Part shown: positions 1 to 7,209 of the stretch, piece by piece
Layout of the letters: the number at the start of each line of letters is the position of its first letter
Position numbering within the stretch: position 1 is the stretch's first letter
Assembly (NCBI GenBank): GCA_947176065.1
Contig: CAMWPB010000027.1
Location: 1-55,714 of the forward strand
Reading direction: 5' to 3'
DNA length: 55,714 nucleotides
From: an uncultured Lachnospiraceae bacterium
GTDB taxonomy: Bacteria > Bacillota > Clostridia > Lachnospirales > Lachnospiraceae
Made by a program: the position numbers and the translations under genes
Notes under the pieces: generated by a model
The model's database searches: none
Told to the model about the DNA's origin: nothing
What the model saw: the letters and a program-made list of their open reading frames with translations, nothing else

Positions 1-31
1 AGCATGTTGTCGGCTGTTTATGACGAGCAAC

Positions 32-71
32 GCGAACGAGAAATGCGAAGCATTTCGAGTCTGCTTATCGC
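32..71 (+). repeat. Short leader hairpin, family 3, copy 1
   Basis: A closing stem GCGA (32-35) / TCGC (68-71) surrounds a perfect 7-bp hairpin, GAAATGC with loop GAA and GCATTTC (40-56). The 29 nt at 40-68 recur identically at 29739-29767, in front of tyrS. Both copies lie a few tens of bases upstream of a gene's ribosome binding site. The function is unknown. It could be a mobile palindrome or a leader structure. Confidence 0.7.
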
Positions 72-110
72 AGGCTGCGGGCAGAGTCAGAAGACAGTGG
101 AGTGCATAAG

Positions 111-695
111 ATGGCGAGAAGAAAGGGCTTAACTTTCTATCAGAAAAAGAAAAAGCTTGATCCGAAGCTCCTGAAGGATGTGGTGGAGCTGATTGTGGGC
201 GGCACGGTTGCCGTCTTTCTGGCGTTTGTCCTTGTCTTTTCCGTGGGGATGCGAACCAGTGTGATCGGCGATTCCATGGAGCCTGCCCTGCACAACGGTC
301 AGGAAATTCTGATGAACCGTATTCTGTACCGCATATCTACGCCGAAGCGCGGAGATGTGGTTGTTTTTCTGCCAAACGGCAACAAAAATTCCCATTACTA
401 CGTGAAACGGGTAGTGGGGCTGCCGGGTGAAAAAGTGCAGATCAAAGATGGCAATGTGTACATAGACGGGGCGCTTCTTGCGGAGAGTGAGCAGTTTGAT
501 AAGATCATAGATCCCGGCATCGCGCAGAATGAACTGCTTCTTGCGGGCGATGAATTTTTTGTGCTGGGGGATAACCGCAACAGCAGTGAGGACAGCCGTT
601 CCGGCAATATCGGCGCGGTCAGGAAAGACAATATTATCGGCAAGGCGTGGTTTCATATGGGTGTAGAGGATGAGGCCATGGGGATGATAGAATAG
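111..695 (+). CDS. lepB: Type I signal peptidase (first of two)
   Basis: Membrane-anchored serine protease that removes signal peptides from Sec- and Tat-exported proteins on the outer face of the membrane. A basic N-terminus is followed by one membrane segment at about residues 25-48. The SxxxP box reads GDSMEP with nucleophile Ser55, and the catalytic Lys99 lies in YVKRVVGLPGE; the GDNRNSSEDSR box is also present. The 194-aa length suits the short Gram-positive SipS type. I chose ATG 111 because GGAG at 99-102 is correctly spaced; an in-frame GTG at 102 would add three residues. It stands 12 bp before rbgA, with a second lepB just after, so these are probably one operon. Confidence 0.93.
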   Translation: MARRKGLTFYQKKKKLDPKLLKDVVELIVGGTVAVFLAFVLVFSVGMRTSVIGDSMEPALHNGQEILMNRILYRISTPKRGDVVVFLPNGNKNSHYYVKRVVGLPGEKVQIKDGNVYIDGALLAESEQFDKIIDPGIAQNELLLAGDEFFVLGDNRNSSEDSRSGNIGAVRKDNIIGKAWFHMGVEDEAMGMIE

Positions 696-707
696 CGAGG
701 AAAAGGG

Positions 708-1583
708 ATGAATTATCAGTGGTATCCGGGGCACATGACGAAGGCAAAGCGCATGATGCAGGAAAATATCAGTCTCATAGATCTGGTCATTGAGCTGGTG
801 GATGCGCGGGTTCCGCTTTCCAGCAGAAATCCGGATATTGATGAGCTTGGGAAGAACAAATCCCGGCTGATACTTTTGAATAAATCGGATCTGGCAGACC
901 CGGCTGCGAATAAGCGCTGGATGGCATATTTTAAAGAGCGCGGCTTTCATGTGCTGGAGGTCAACGCAAAGACGGGGCAGGGGCTTAAGGCGATCCAGCC
1001 TAAGGTGCAGGAGGCGTGCCGTGAGAAGATCGAGCGGGACAAAAAGCGGGGAATCAAGAACCGTCCGGTGAGGGCGATTGTAGTGGGGATACCTAATGTG
1101 GGGAAATCCACGTTTATCAATTCTTTTGCGGGAAAGGCCTGTACCAAAACGGGAAATAAACCGGGCGTGACCAAGGGCAAACAGTGGATCAGGCTTAATA
1201 AGGAGCTGGAGCTTTTAGATACGCCGGGCATTCTGTGGCCGAAGTTTGAGAGCGAGGACGTCGGCAGGCGGCTTGCCATGATCGGCTCCATGAACGACGA
1301 GATTCTGCAGATGACGGAGCTGGCACAGGAGCTGCTGGCCTATCTGCTGGAGCATTACAGGGAACCGCTGCTTAACCGCTATCAGATGGAAACGGCGGGG
1401 GAGGCGTTTACACCCGTGCAGGCGCTTTCACTGATCTGTGAGAACCGTAAGTGTTATAAAAAAGGACAGGAGCCGGATTATGAGAAAGCGGCGGCTCTTC
1501 TGGTTGACGATTTCAGAAACGGCAGGATTGGAAGAATTACATTGGAAATATGTGGGGAAATGCAGGAGGAAGAGCAAAAGTGA
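708..1583 (+). CDS. rbgA: Ribosome biogenesis GTPase RbgA/YlqF
   Basis: Circularly permuted GTPase needed for late maturation of the 50S subunit. The permuted order is visible: the G4 box NKSD (about residue 58) comes before the P-loop GIPNVGKST (about residue 127) and the G3 box DTPG. The N-terminal WYPGHM is typical of YlqF, and the C-terminal helical region follows the G domain. 291 aa is normal for the family. The last four bases overlap the GTG start of the second lepB, showing translational coupling. The rbgA-rnhB neighbourhood is conserved in Firmicutes. Confidence 0.95.
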   Translation: MNYQWYPGHMTKAKRMMQENISLIDLVIELVDARVPLSSRNPDIDELGKNKSRLILLNKSDLADPAANKRWMAYFKERGFHVLEVNAKTGQGLKAIQPKVQEACREKIERDKKRGIKNRPVRAIVVGIPNVGKSTFINSFAGKACTKTGNKPGVTKGKQWIRLNKELELLDTPGILWPKFESEDVGRRLAMIGSMNDEILQMTELAQELLAYLLEHYREPLLNRYQMETAGEAFTPVQALSLICENRKCYKKGQEPDYEKAAALLVDDFRNGRIGRITLEICGEMQEEEQK

Positions 1584-2119
1584 AGAAGGTACTGCGTGAG
1601 ATTTTAAATACAAGTCTGTATCTGCTTGGTGTTTTGTGTCTCGTTTACCTGGTGATTCATTTTGTAGGGCAGAGGACGCAGGTGCAGGGACATTCCATGG
1701 AGCCGACGCTCAGTACGGAGGATAATCTGATCGTGGATAAGCTGAGCTACCGGTTCCGCGACCCGGAGCGCTATGATATAATCGTCTTTCCCTATTTACA
1801 GGAGGAGGAAACCTTTTATATCAAACGGATTATCGGGCTGCCCGGTGAGACGGTGCAGATTGATGAGGAGGGAAATATCTATATTGACGGCGAAGTGCTT
1901 GAGGAATTCTACGGCAAGGAAGTGATAGCCAATCCCGGCAGGGCGTATGAGCCTGTCAGACTGGGAAGCGACGAATACTTTGTTTTGGGGGATAACAGAA
2001 ATAACAGCGTCGACAGCAGAGAGCCTTCTGTGGGCAATATCAGGAGGAAAAATATCATCGGCAGGGCGTGGCTGCGGATCTGGCCGTTTGATAAGTTTGG
2101 ATTTGTCAAACACCGCTGA
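1580..2119 (+). CDS. lepB: Type I signal peptidase (second of two)
   Basis: Second Sec signal peptidase, 179 aa. One membrane segment lies at about residues 10-30; Ser39 in GHSMEP and Lys82 in YIKRIIGLPGE form the dyad, and the GDNRNNSVDSR box is present. I place the start at GTG 1580, overlapping the rbgA stop by four bases and preceded by AGGAGGAAGAG. An upstream in-frame ATG at 1550 lies inside rbgA and would add ten residues without a good ribosome binding site. Its sequence is clearly diverged from the first copy, so this is an old duplication rather than a recent tandem copy. Confidence 0.93.
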   Translation: MKKVLREILNTSLYLLGVLCLVYLVIHFVGQRTQVQGHSMEPTLSTEDNLIVDKLSYRFRDPERYDIIVFPYLQEEETFYIKRIIGLPGETVQIDEEGNIYIDGEVLEEFYGKEVIANPGRAYEPVRLGSDEYFVLGDNRNNSVDSREPSVGNIRRKNIIGRAWLRIWPFDKFGFVKHR

Positions 2120-2134
2120 CGGAGGAGCAGGAAA

Positions 2135-2899
2135 ATGGCGGAAAATATCAGTATTATCAGGGGAAAATTACAGGCGGCGGCTATCGAAGAGCTGCCTGTT
2201 TTGTTTTCGGCATATGAAGCAGACGAAAGGGCGGGCGTGCAGGCTGAAATTACCAAAGCGAAAAAACGGATTCTTTCCTATGAAAAAGAGGTAAAGCGGA
2301 CGGAGGAGCTGAAGCGCTACGAGAGAGAATATGCCGTTTATGCCCATATTTGCGGCATTGACGAGGTGGGCAGAGGGCCGCTTGCCGGACCGGTGGTGGC
2401 CGGAGCCGTTATTTTGCCGAAAGATTGTGCTATTTTATATATCAATGATTCCAAGAAACTCTCCGAAAAAAAGAGAGAAGAGTTATACGAGGTCATAATG
2501 GAGCAGGCGGTGTCGGTGGGGTTAGGCTACAGCACGCCGGAACGGATTGACGAGATCAATATTCTGCAGGCAACTTACGAAGCTATGCGGGAAGCCATTG
2601 GGAAACTTTCAGTAACACCCGATATTTTATTAAATGATGCGGTGACCATATCGGAGGTGGGGATACGTCAGGTTCCTATCATTAAGGGGGATGCCAAGAG
2701 TATTTCCATCGGCGCGGCAAGTATTGTGGCGAAGGTGACGAGGGATCGCCTGATGGTGCAGTATGATGAAGTTTATCCGATGTACGGCTTTGCTTCCAAC
2801 AAGGGATACGGGGCGCAGGCGCATATTGACGCGTTGAAGCAGTACGGGCCGTGTCCCATTCACAGAAAAACCTTTATCAAAAATTTTTGTGAGGTGTAA
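2135..2899 (+). CDS. rnhB: Ribonuclease HII
   Basis: Endonuclease that cuts the RNA strand of RNA:DNA hybrids and initiates removal of misincorporated ribonucleotides. The catalytic signature GIDEVGRGPLAGPVVAGAV lies at about residues 75-93 and supplies the first Asp and Glu. A further Asp is in LLNDAV, and the C-terminal KGYGAQAHIDAL motif is present. An N-terminal extension of about 70 helical residues before the catalytic domain matches other Firmicute RnhB proteins (254 aa). It follows the second lepB by 15 bp and precedes the FliK-like gene by 2 bp. Confidence 0.95.
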   Translation: MAENISIIRGKLQAAAIEELPVLFSAYEADERAGVQAEITKAKKRILSYEKEVKRTEELKRYEREYAVYAHICGIDEVGRGPLAGPVVAGAVILPKDCAILYINDSKKLSEKKREELYEVIMEQAVSVGLGYSTPERIDEINILQATYEAMREAIGKLSVTPDILLNDAVTISEVGIRQVPIIKGDAKSISIGAASIVAKVTRDRLMVQYDEVYPMYGFASNKGYGAQAHIDALKQYGPCPIHRKTFIKNFCEV

Positions 2900-2901
2900 G
2901 A

Positions 2902-4680
2902 TTGAATCTGGGTAGTATATTTAAAAAAGATAATCAGAGAGTGAGGGCAAACGATGCGGTAAGGGCGTCTGATTCTGTCAATAAAGGCGAACGGCTTATG
3001 CGACTTCAGAATGAAGTGCGCGCTCTAAAACCGGGACAGACGCTGCAGGGAACCGTCGTAAGCAGAGAGGGCAATTCTGTGCAGATTGAGCTTGCCCAGG
3101 ATTTTGCCATCAATGCAAAGATTGACAAGAGCGTGAGTCTGGCTCTGGGGCAGATGATGAGTTTTGAGGTCAAGGCTAACAGCAGCTCCTTTATGTCCCT
3201 TGCGCCGCTCTATACCAATACGGCGAACACCGCTACGATTCTGCGCGCTTTGGCGGCGGCGGGCCTGCCGGAAACCGCTGAGAATATTGAGATGGTGGCC
3301 AAAATGATGGAGGAGGGGATGCCCATAGACAAGGAGTCGATCCTGAATATGAGCAGACTGCTTATGGAGTTTCCGGGAAAAGATCCCACATCCATTATAC
3401 AGATGACGAGACTGGAGCTGCCGGTGACAGAGGCCAATATTGAGCAGTTTGAGCAGTATCGGGCGGCCAACCATCAGATCCTTGGAAGTGCGGAGACAAT
3501 TATGGAGGAGCTGCCGAAGGCGTTCACGGAGCTGATAAACAGTGGACAGGGAGAGAAGGCATACGCTTTTTATCAGGCGGTTATCGATATCTTTACGGAG
3601 GCCGGGGAGGACGGCGCCGTAATCGTGCAGGGCGGCGAAGGTCAGGCGACGCAGGGGAGTGCGGAGGTTCTTCAGGAGGGCGCACAGACGGCGGAAAATG
3701 CGGAGACAGCGGGAGAGACGCAGAACACCGCGTCTGCGGAAACGGCAGGACAGTCTGCCCAGACAGAAGACGCAGCGCCGAAGGAACAGCCGGCAGGCGT
3801 ACCGGTGGAGGATTTGCCGCATGCGAAAGCGGCGGATGGCGACAGGTCTCCCGTATTGAGTCAGGGACAGTGGGAACGGCTTGGAAATGCCCTGCGCGAG
3901 CTTGGCATGAACGAAGAGACGGCGGCCCAGGTGAAGAACGGCACGCTTCCGCTGAAGGATGTACTGCAGTTTATCAAGGAGCTTATGCCGAAGGCGCTTC
4001 GGGGAGACGTGTCGGAACAGGCTTTGCAGCGGCTGCTTGGCGGAAAAGAATTTCAGGCGTTATTAAAAGAGCAGATCGGGAGACAGTGGATGATAGAGCC
4101 GCAGAATGTGGCGGATAAAAAGCAGGTCGAACAGCTTTACGAGCGGATCAGAGAGCAGACGGCAAGGCTTTCCCAGGCGCTTGAAACGGCGGGAAAGGGA
4201 GATGCGCCCGTGGCGAGAACCGTGCAGAATCTCCAGAGTAACGTGGATTTTATGAACCAGATGAACCATCTCTACACGTATGTGCAGCTTCCTTTAAAAA
4301 TGCTGGGAAACAATGCCCACGGCGACCTCTATGTTTACACCAACAAAAAGAATCTGGCGGCCAGAGACGGGCAGGTGAGCGCCCTTCTGCATCTGGATAT
4401 GGAGCATCTTGGGCCGCTGGATGTCTATGTGACGATGAAGGATAAACAGGTGGCTACGAATTTTACGGTGGCGGACGAAAACATTCTGGACTTGATTGAG
4501 AAGCATATAGATATCCTTGATAAAAGGCTGGAAGGCAGAGGGTATTCCCTGAAAGCGAAGATGCATGTGAAGGAGGCGGACGGGGAAGCGGAGGAAGAGG
4601 GCTCCATTATGCAGACGCTGTTGAGCCAGCAGAAAAATATTTCGGTGCTCAGCAGGACGTCCTTTGATATGCGGGCCTAA
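2902..4680 (+). CDS. FliK/YlqG-like hook-length-control-type protein
   Basis: 592-aa protein beginning with TTG at 2902, two bases after rnhB. The N-terminal half is helical and rather hydrophilic. Residues about 240-310 are a low-complexity Glu/Ala/Gln/Thr linker. The C-terminal ~120 residues have the layout of the FliK C-terminal domain: QLPLKMLGNNAHGDLYVY, LLHLDMEHLGPLDVYV, then a final helix pair. FliK proteins sense hook length and switch the flagellar export gate. The next gene encodes an FlhB-tail-like protein, the usual FliK partner. The same rnhB-ylqG-ylqH order occurs in Bacillus subtilis away from the main flagellar cluster, so a paralogous role in secretion is possible. Confidence 0.75.
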   Translation: MNLGSIFKKDNQRVRANDAVRASDSVNKGERLMRLQNEVRALKPGQTLQGTVVSREGNSVQIELAQDFAINAKIDKSVSLALGQMMSFEVKANSSSFMSLAPLYTNTANTATILRALAAAGLPETAENIEMVAKMMEEGMPIDKESILNMSRLLMEFPGKDPTSIIQMTRLELPVTEANIEQFEQYRAANHQILGSAETIMEELPKAFTELINSGQGEKAYAFYQAVIDIFTEAGEDGAVIVQGGEGQATQGSAEVLQEGAQTAENAETAGETQNTASAETAGQSAQTEDAAPKEQPAGVPVEDLPHAKAADGDRSPVLSQGQWERLGNALRELGMNEETAAQVKNGTLPLKDVLQFIKELMPKALRGDVSEQALQRLLGGKEFQALLKEQIGRQWMIEPQNVADKKQVEQLYERIREQTARLSQALETAGKGDAPVARTVQNLQSNVDFMNQMNHLYTYVQLPLKMLGNNAHGDLYVYTNKKNLAARDGQVSALLHLDMEHLGPLDVYVTMKDKQVATNFTVADENILDLIEKHIDILDKRLEGRGYSLKAKMHVKEADGEAEEEGSIMQTLLSQQKNISVLSRTSFDMRA

Positions 4681-4791
4681 CGCGAGAAGTAATTCTAAAG
4701 ACGTCCCGCCATGGGACAGGGACAAAGTCAGCAAAGCTGACTTGGAATTACTAAATCTCGCGTAAGAGAATGCCAAAAGACGGCATTCTCT
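4681..4791 (+). repeat. Nested-hairpin element, family 2, copy 1
   Basis: The element starts at the first base after the FliK-like stop codon. Outer stem CGCGAGA (4681-4687) / TCTCGCG (4756-4762) continues into AGTAATTC (4688-4695) / GAATTACT (4745-4752). Inside are two arms: GTCCC/GGGAC (4703-4717) and AAGTCAGC-AAA-GCTGACTT (4725-4743). A separate 10-bp hairpin AGAGAATGCC / GGCATTCTCT (4765-4791) follows. The run CTAAAG, the CTAA-A/G-TCTC junction and the last hairpin recur at 27279-27374. There is no T-run, so it is not an ordinary terminator. Confidence 0.75.
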
Positions 4792-4840
4792 GTGTGGGGA
4801 ATGGGTCGTTGAACAATGGCATGAAGAAGAGGGTATCGAA

Positions 4841-5140
4841 ATGGCGGAAAAGAAACTGGAAAAGGAAAAAGTGAAGCAGGCGATTGCCCTGGAGTATGAT
4901 CCCGAGGACGAGGCGCCCCGTGTCATTGCCTCCGGCAGGGGCGCCCTGGCGGAGCGGATTATCGAGAAAGCGAAGGAGGCGGATGTGCCGGTCCACCGGG
5001 ACGATAAGCTGGCGGATACGCTTTCCCGGCTGGAGATCGGGGATATGATTCCGCCGGAACTGTATGAGGTGGTGGCGGAAATCTTGATCTTTGTGGATTC
5101 CATGGATAAGGTGAAGGCCAAACTGGCGAAAGGCACATGA
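4841..5140 (+). CDS. FlhB C-terminal-domain-like protein (EscU/YscU family, YlqH-like)
   Basis: 99-aa soluble protein that resembles only the cytoplasmic C-terminal domain of the flagellar/type III export switch FlhB. It has the family pattern AIALEYDPEDEAPRVIASG, then AERIIEKAKEADVPVHRD and LEIGDMIPPELYEVVAEIL. The NPTH autocleavage site of true FlhB is missing. In FlhB this domain binds the hook-length ruler, so pairing with the FliK-like gene upstream makes sense. The ATG at 4841 follows GAAGAAGAGG. Its end overlaps yraN by four bases. Confidence 0.85.
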   Translation: MAEKKLEKEKVKQAIALEYDPEDEAPRVIASGRGALAERIIEKAKEADVPVHRDDKLADTLSRLEIGDMIPPELYEVVAEILIFVDSMDKVKAKLAKGT

Positions 5141-5496
5141 GGATGAATAGGAGAGAAAAAGGGGCACAGAAGGAAGCGCAGGTCTGTGCCCGTTTATTTT
5201 CAGAGGGTGTGAAAATTGTGGAGCGCAATTTCAGGAACCGGCAGGGAGAAATAGATATCATAGGATATGACAGGGAGTATCTGGTCTTCTTTGAGGTGAA
5301 ATACCGCTCTGGAAACAGTAAGGGCAGTGCGGCGGAGGCTGTGGGCTATGCCAAACAGAGGAAAATCTGCCGGGTGGCGGATTACTACCGGGTGCTTCAC
5401 CACTGTCCGGAGGATACGCCTATCCGCTTCGATGTGGTGGCGGTGGACGGGGAACAAGTGAATTGGATCAAGGATGCATTTGACTATGTGCGTTAG
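5137..5496 (+). CDS. yraN: YraN family protein (UPF0102)
   Basis: 119-aa protein of the endonuclease-like fold family. It shows the Glu-Asp-EVK pattern of that fold: GAQKEAQVCARLF, then QGEIDIIGYDREYLVFFEVKYR (split here as QGEIDII and FFEVKYR), and KRKI-like KQRKICRVADYY. YraN members sit next to rnhB in many bacteria. Cellular function is poorly defined, with proposed roles in DNA processing. ATG 5137 overlaps the preceding TGA, suggesting translational coupling. Confidence 0.9.
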   Translation: MRMNRREKGAQKEAQVCARLFSEGVKIVERNFRNRQGEIDIIGYDREYLVFFEVKYRSGNSKGSAAEAVGYAKQRKICRVADYYRVLHHCPEDTPIRFDVVAVDGEQVNWIKDAFDYVR

Positions 5497-5541
5497 TAAG
5501 GTTTTACGAGTGGCACTGCATGATAAGAGAAAGGACGATTT

Positions 5542-6396
5542 ATGGAATGGCACAGACATGAAAACAACAGACAGATGCGCGTGAACCAGAGGGGGAGTCT
5601 TGTGTACCTCACCTTTCCCATTCTGGAGGAGACGGGAGCAGTGAAGCATCTGTTTTCCACCAGATTGGGCGGCGTCAGCGAGGGTATTTACAGCTCCATG
5701 AACTTAAGCTATACCAGAGGAGACCAGAAAGAGGCCGTAGATGAAAATTACAGGCGTATCGCGGCGGCCCTTGGCTGCAGCGTGGAGGATATGGTCTGCT
5801 CCGACCAGACCCATACCACAAATCTGCGGATCGTGGGAAGGGCGGACGGCGGAAAGGGGATTACCAGAGCGAAGGACTATCATGACGTGGACGGTCTTCT
5901 GACGGACGAGCCGGGAGTGTATCTGGCCACTTTTTTTGCGGACTGCGTGCCCCTGTATTTTGTGGATACGAAGAGAAAAGCGATTGCGCTGGCGCACTCC
6001 GGCTGGCGGGGGACTGTGGCCCGCATGGGGCGGTGTGTAGTGGAAAAGATGAGAGAAGCTTACGGCACGGACCCGGCTGATCTCTTGGCGGCGGTAGGGC
6101 CTTCCATCTGTCAGGAGTGCTATGAGGTCAGCGAGGATGTGGCGGCGGCTTTTACGGCAGAATTTCATAAGCCGGGACAGGAACGGGAGATACTGATTCC
6201 GAAGGGCGGCGGTAAATATCAACTTGATCTGTGGCGGGCAAATGAGATTGTGCTGACCGAAGCGGGGATTCCGGGGGAGAACATACAGATAACCGATCTG
6301 TGCACGTGTCATAACGACTGTTATTTATTTTCCTACCGCGCAAGCCATGGACAGAGGGGAAATCTGGGCGCGTTTCTGGGACTTGCGGCAAATTAA
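5542..6396 (+). CDS. pgeF: Peptidoglycan editing factor PgeF (YfiH/laccase-domain)
   Basis: 284-aa member of the multicopper-oxidase-unrelated 'laccase domain' family. In Escherichia coli YfiH keeps L-serine out of the muropeptide position normally held by L-alanine. Metal-binding and nucleophile motifs are present: DQTHTTNLR, DYHDVDGLLT, FFADCVPLYF, AHSGWRGT and the C-terminal CTCHNDCYLFSYR. The start at 5542 follows GAAAGGACG. It is the last gene of the lepB-rnhB block; an 87-bp gap separates it from the two-component system. Confidence 0.92.
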   Translation: MEWHRHENNRQMRVNQRGSLVYLTFPILEETGAVKHLFSTRLGGVSEGIYSSMNLSYTRGDQKEAVDENYRRIAAALGCSVEDMVCSDQTHTTNLRIVGRADGGKGITRAKDYHDVDGLLTDEPGVYLATFFADCVPLYFVDTKRKAIALAHSGWRGTVARMGRCVVEKMREAYGTDPADLLAAVGPSICQECYEVSEDVAAAFTAEFHKPGQEREILIPKGGGKYQLDLWRANEIVLTEAGIPGENIQITDLCTCHNDCYLFSYRASHGQRGNLGAFLGLAAN

Positions 6397-6483
6397 GAAA
6401 GTATTAAAGAAATTCCCAGCTATTCCTTTATGATTCCATGTTTTAATGATACCATAAACCGGTTTACGAAAGAGGAGAAAACA

Positions 6484-7179
6484 ATGGCTAATATTCTGGT
6501 ATGCGATGACGACAGGGAGATTGTGGATGCGATTGAGATTTATCTCATGCAGGAGGGCTACACGATTTTTAAGGCTTACGACGGGCAGGAGGCAATCCGC
6601 GTATTGAAGGAACAGCAGATCCATCTGCTTCTCATCGATATTATGATGCCGAAGCTGGACGGTATTCACGCTACCTTAAAAATCAGGGAATATTCCAGTG
6701 TTCCCATCATTTTTCTGTCGGCGAAGTCGGAGGATACGGACAAGATTCTGGGGTTGAATATCGGGGCTGACGATTATATCACGAAGCCCTTTAATCCGCT
6801 GGAGCTGGTGGCGCGGGTGAAATCCAATCTCCGCAGGTATACGATGCTGGGGAACCTGAATACGGAGAACAACGCGCTTTTTCAGGTGGGCGGCCTGTGT
6901 ATCAACGACGATACCAAGGAAGTGACGGTGGATGGGGACAGCGTGAAGCTTACGCCCATCGAGTACAATATCCTGTTGCTTCTTGTGAAGAATTGCGGCC
7001 GCGTTTTCTCCATAGATCAGATCTATGAGAGCATCTGGAATGAGGAAGCCATCGGTGCGGATAATACGGTGGCGGTACATATCAGACACATCAGGGAGAA
7101 GATCGAGATTAACCCCAAGGAGCCCAGATACCTCAAGGTGGTGTGGGGCGTCGGCTATAAGGTGGAAAAGGATGCGTGA
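6484..7179 (+). CDS. OmpR/VanR-type response regulator
   Basis: 231-aa DNA-binding response regulator. The receiver domain has the acidic pair Asp8/Asp9 in VCDDD, phospho-acceptor Asp52 in LLIDIMMP, Ser79 and Lys101 in ITKPF. A winged-helix output domain fills residues about 130-230 and ends with the typical YLKVVWGVGYKVEK. I use ATG 6484, which follows AAAGAGGAGAAAA; an upstream in-frame start at 6430 lacks a ribosome binding site. The kinase gene begins 30 bp downstream, so the two form a cognate pair. The signal is unknown. Confidence 0.93.
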   Translation: MANILVCDDDREIVDAIEIYLMQEGYTIFKAYDGQEAIRVLKEQQIHLLLIDIMMPKLDGIHATLKIREYSSVPIIFLSAKSEDTDKILGLNIGADDYITKPFNPLELVARVKSNLRRYTMLGNLNTENNALFQVGGLCINDDTKEVTVDGDSVKLTPIEYNILLLLVKNCGRVFSIDQIYESIWNEEAIGADNTVAVHIRHIREKIEINPKEPRYLKVVWGVGYKVEKDA

Positions 7180-7209
7180 GACTGACGTCATGGAAGAAAG
7201 GACAGGCGG

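Noticed and set aside
3025..3822. 265-codon minus-strand frame in the FliK-like gene
   Set aside because: Arises opposite a Glu/Ala-rich region; no start signal, no domain.
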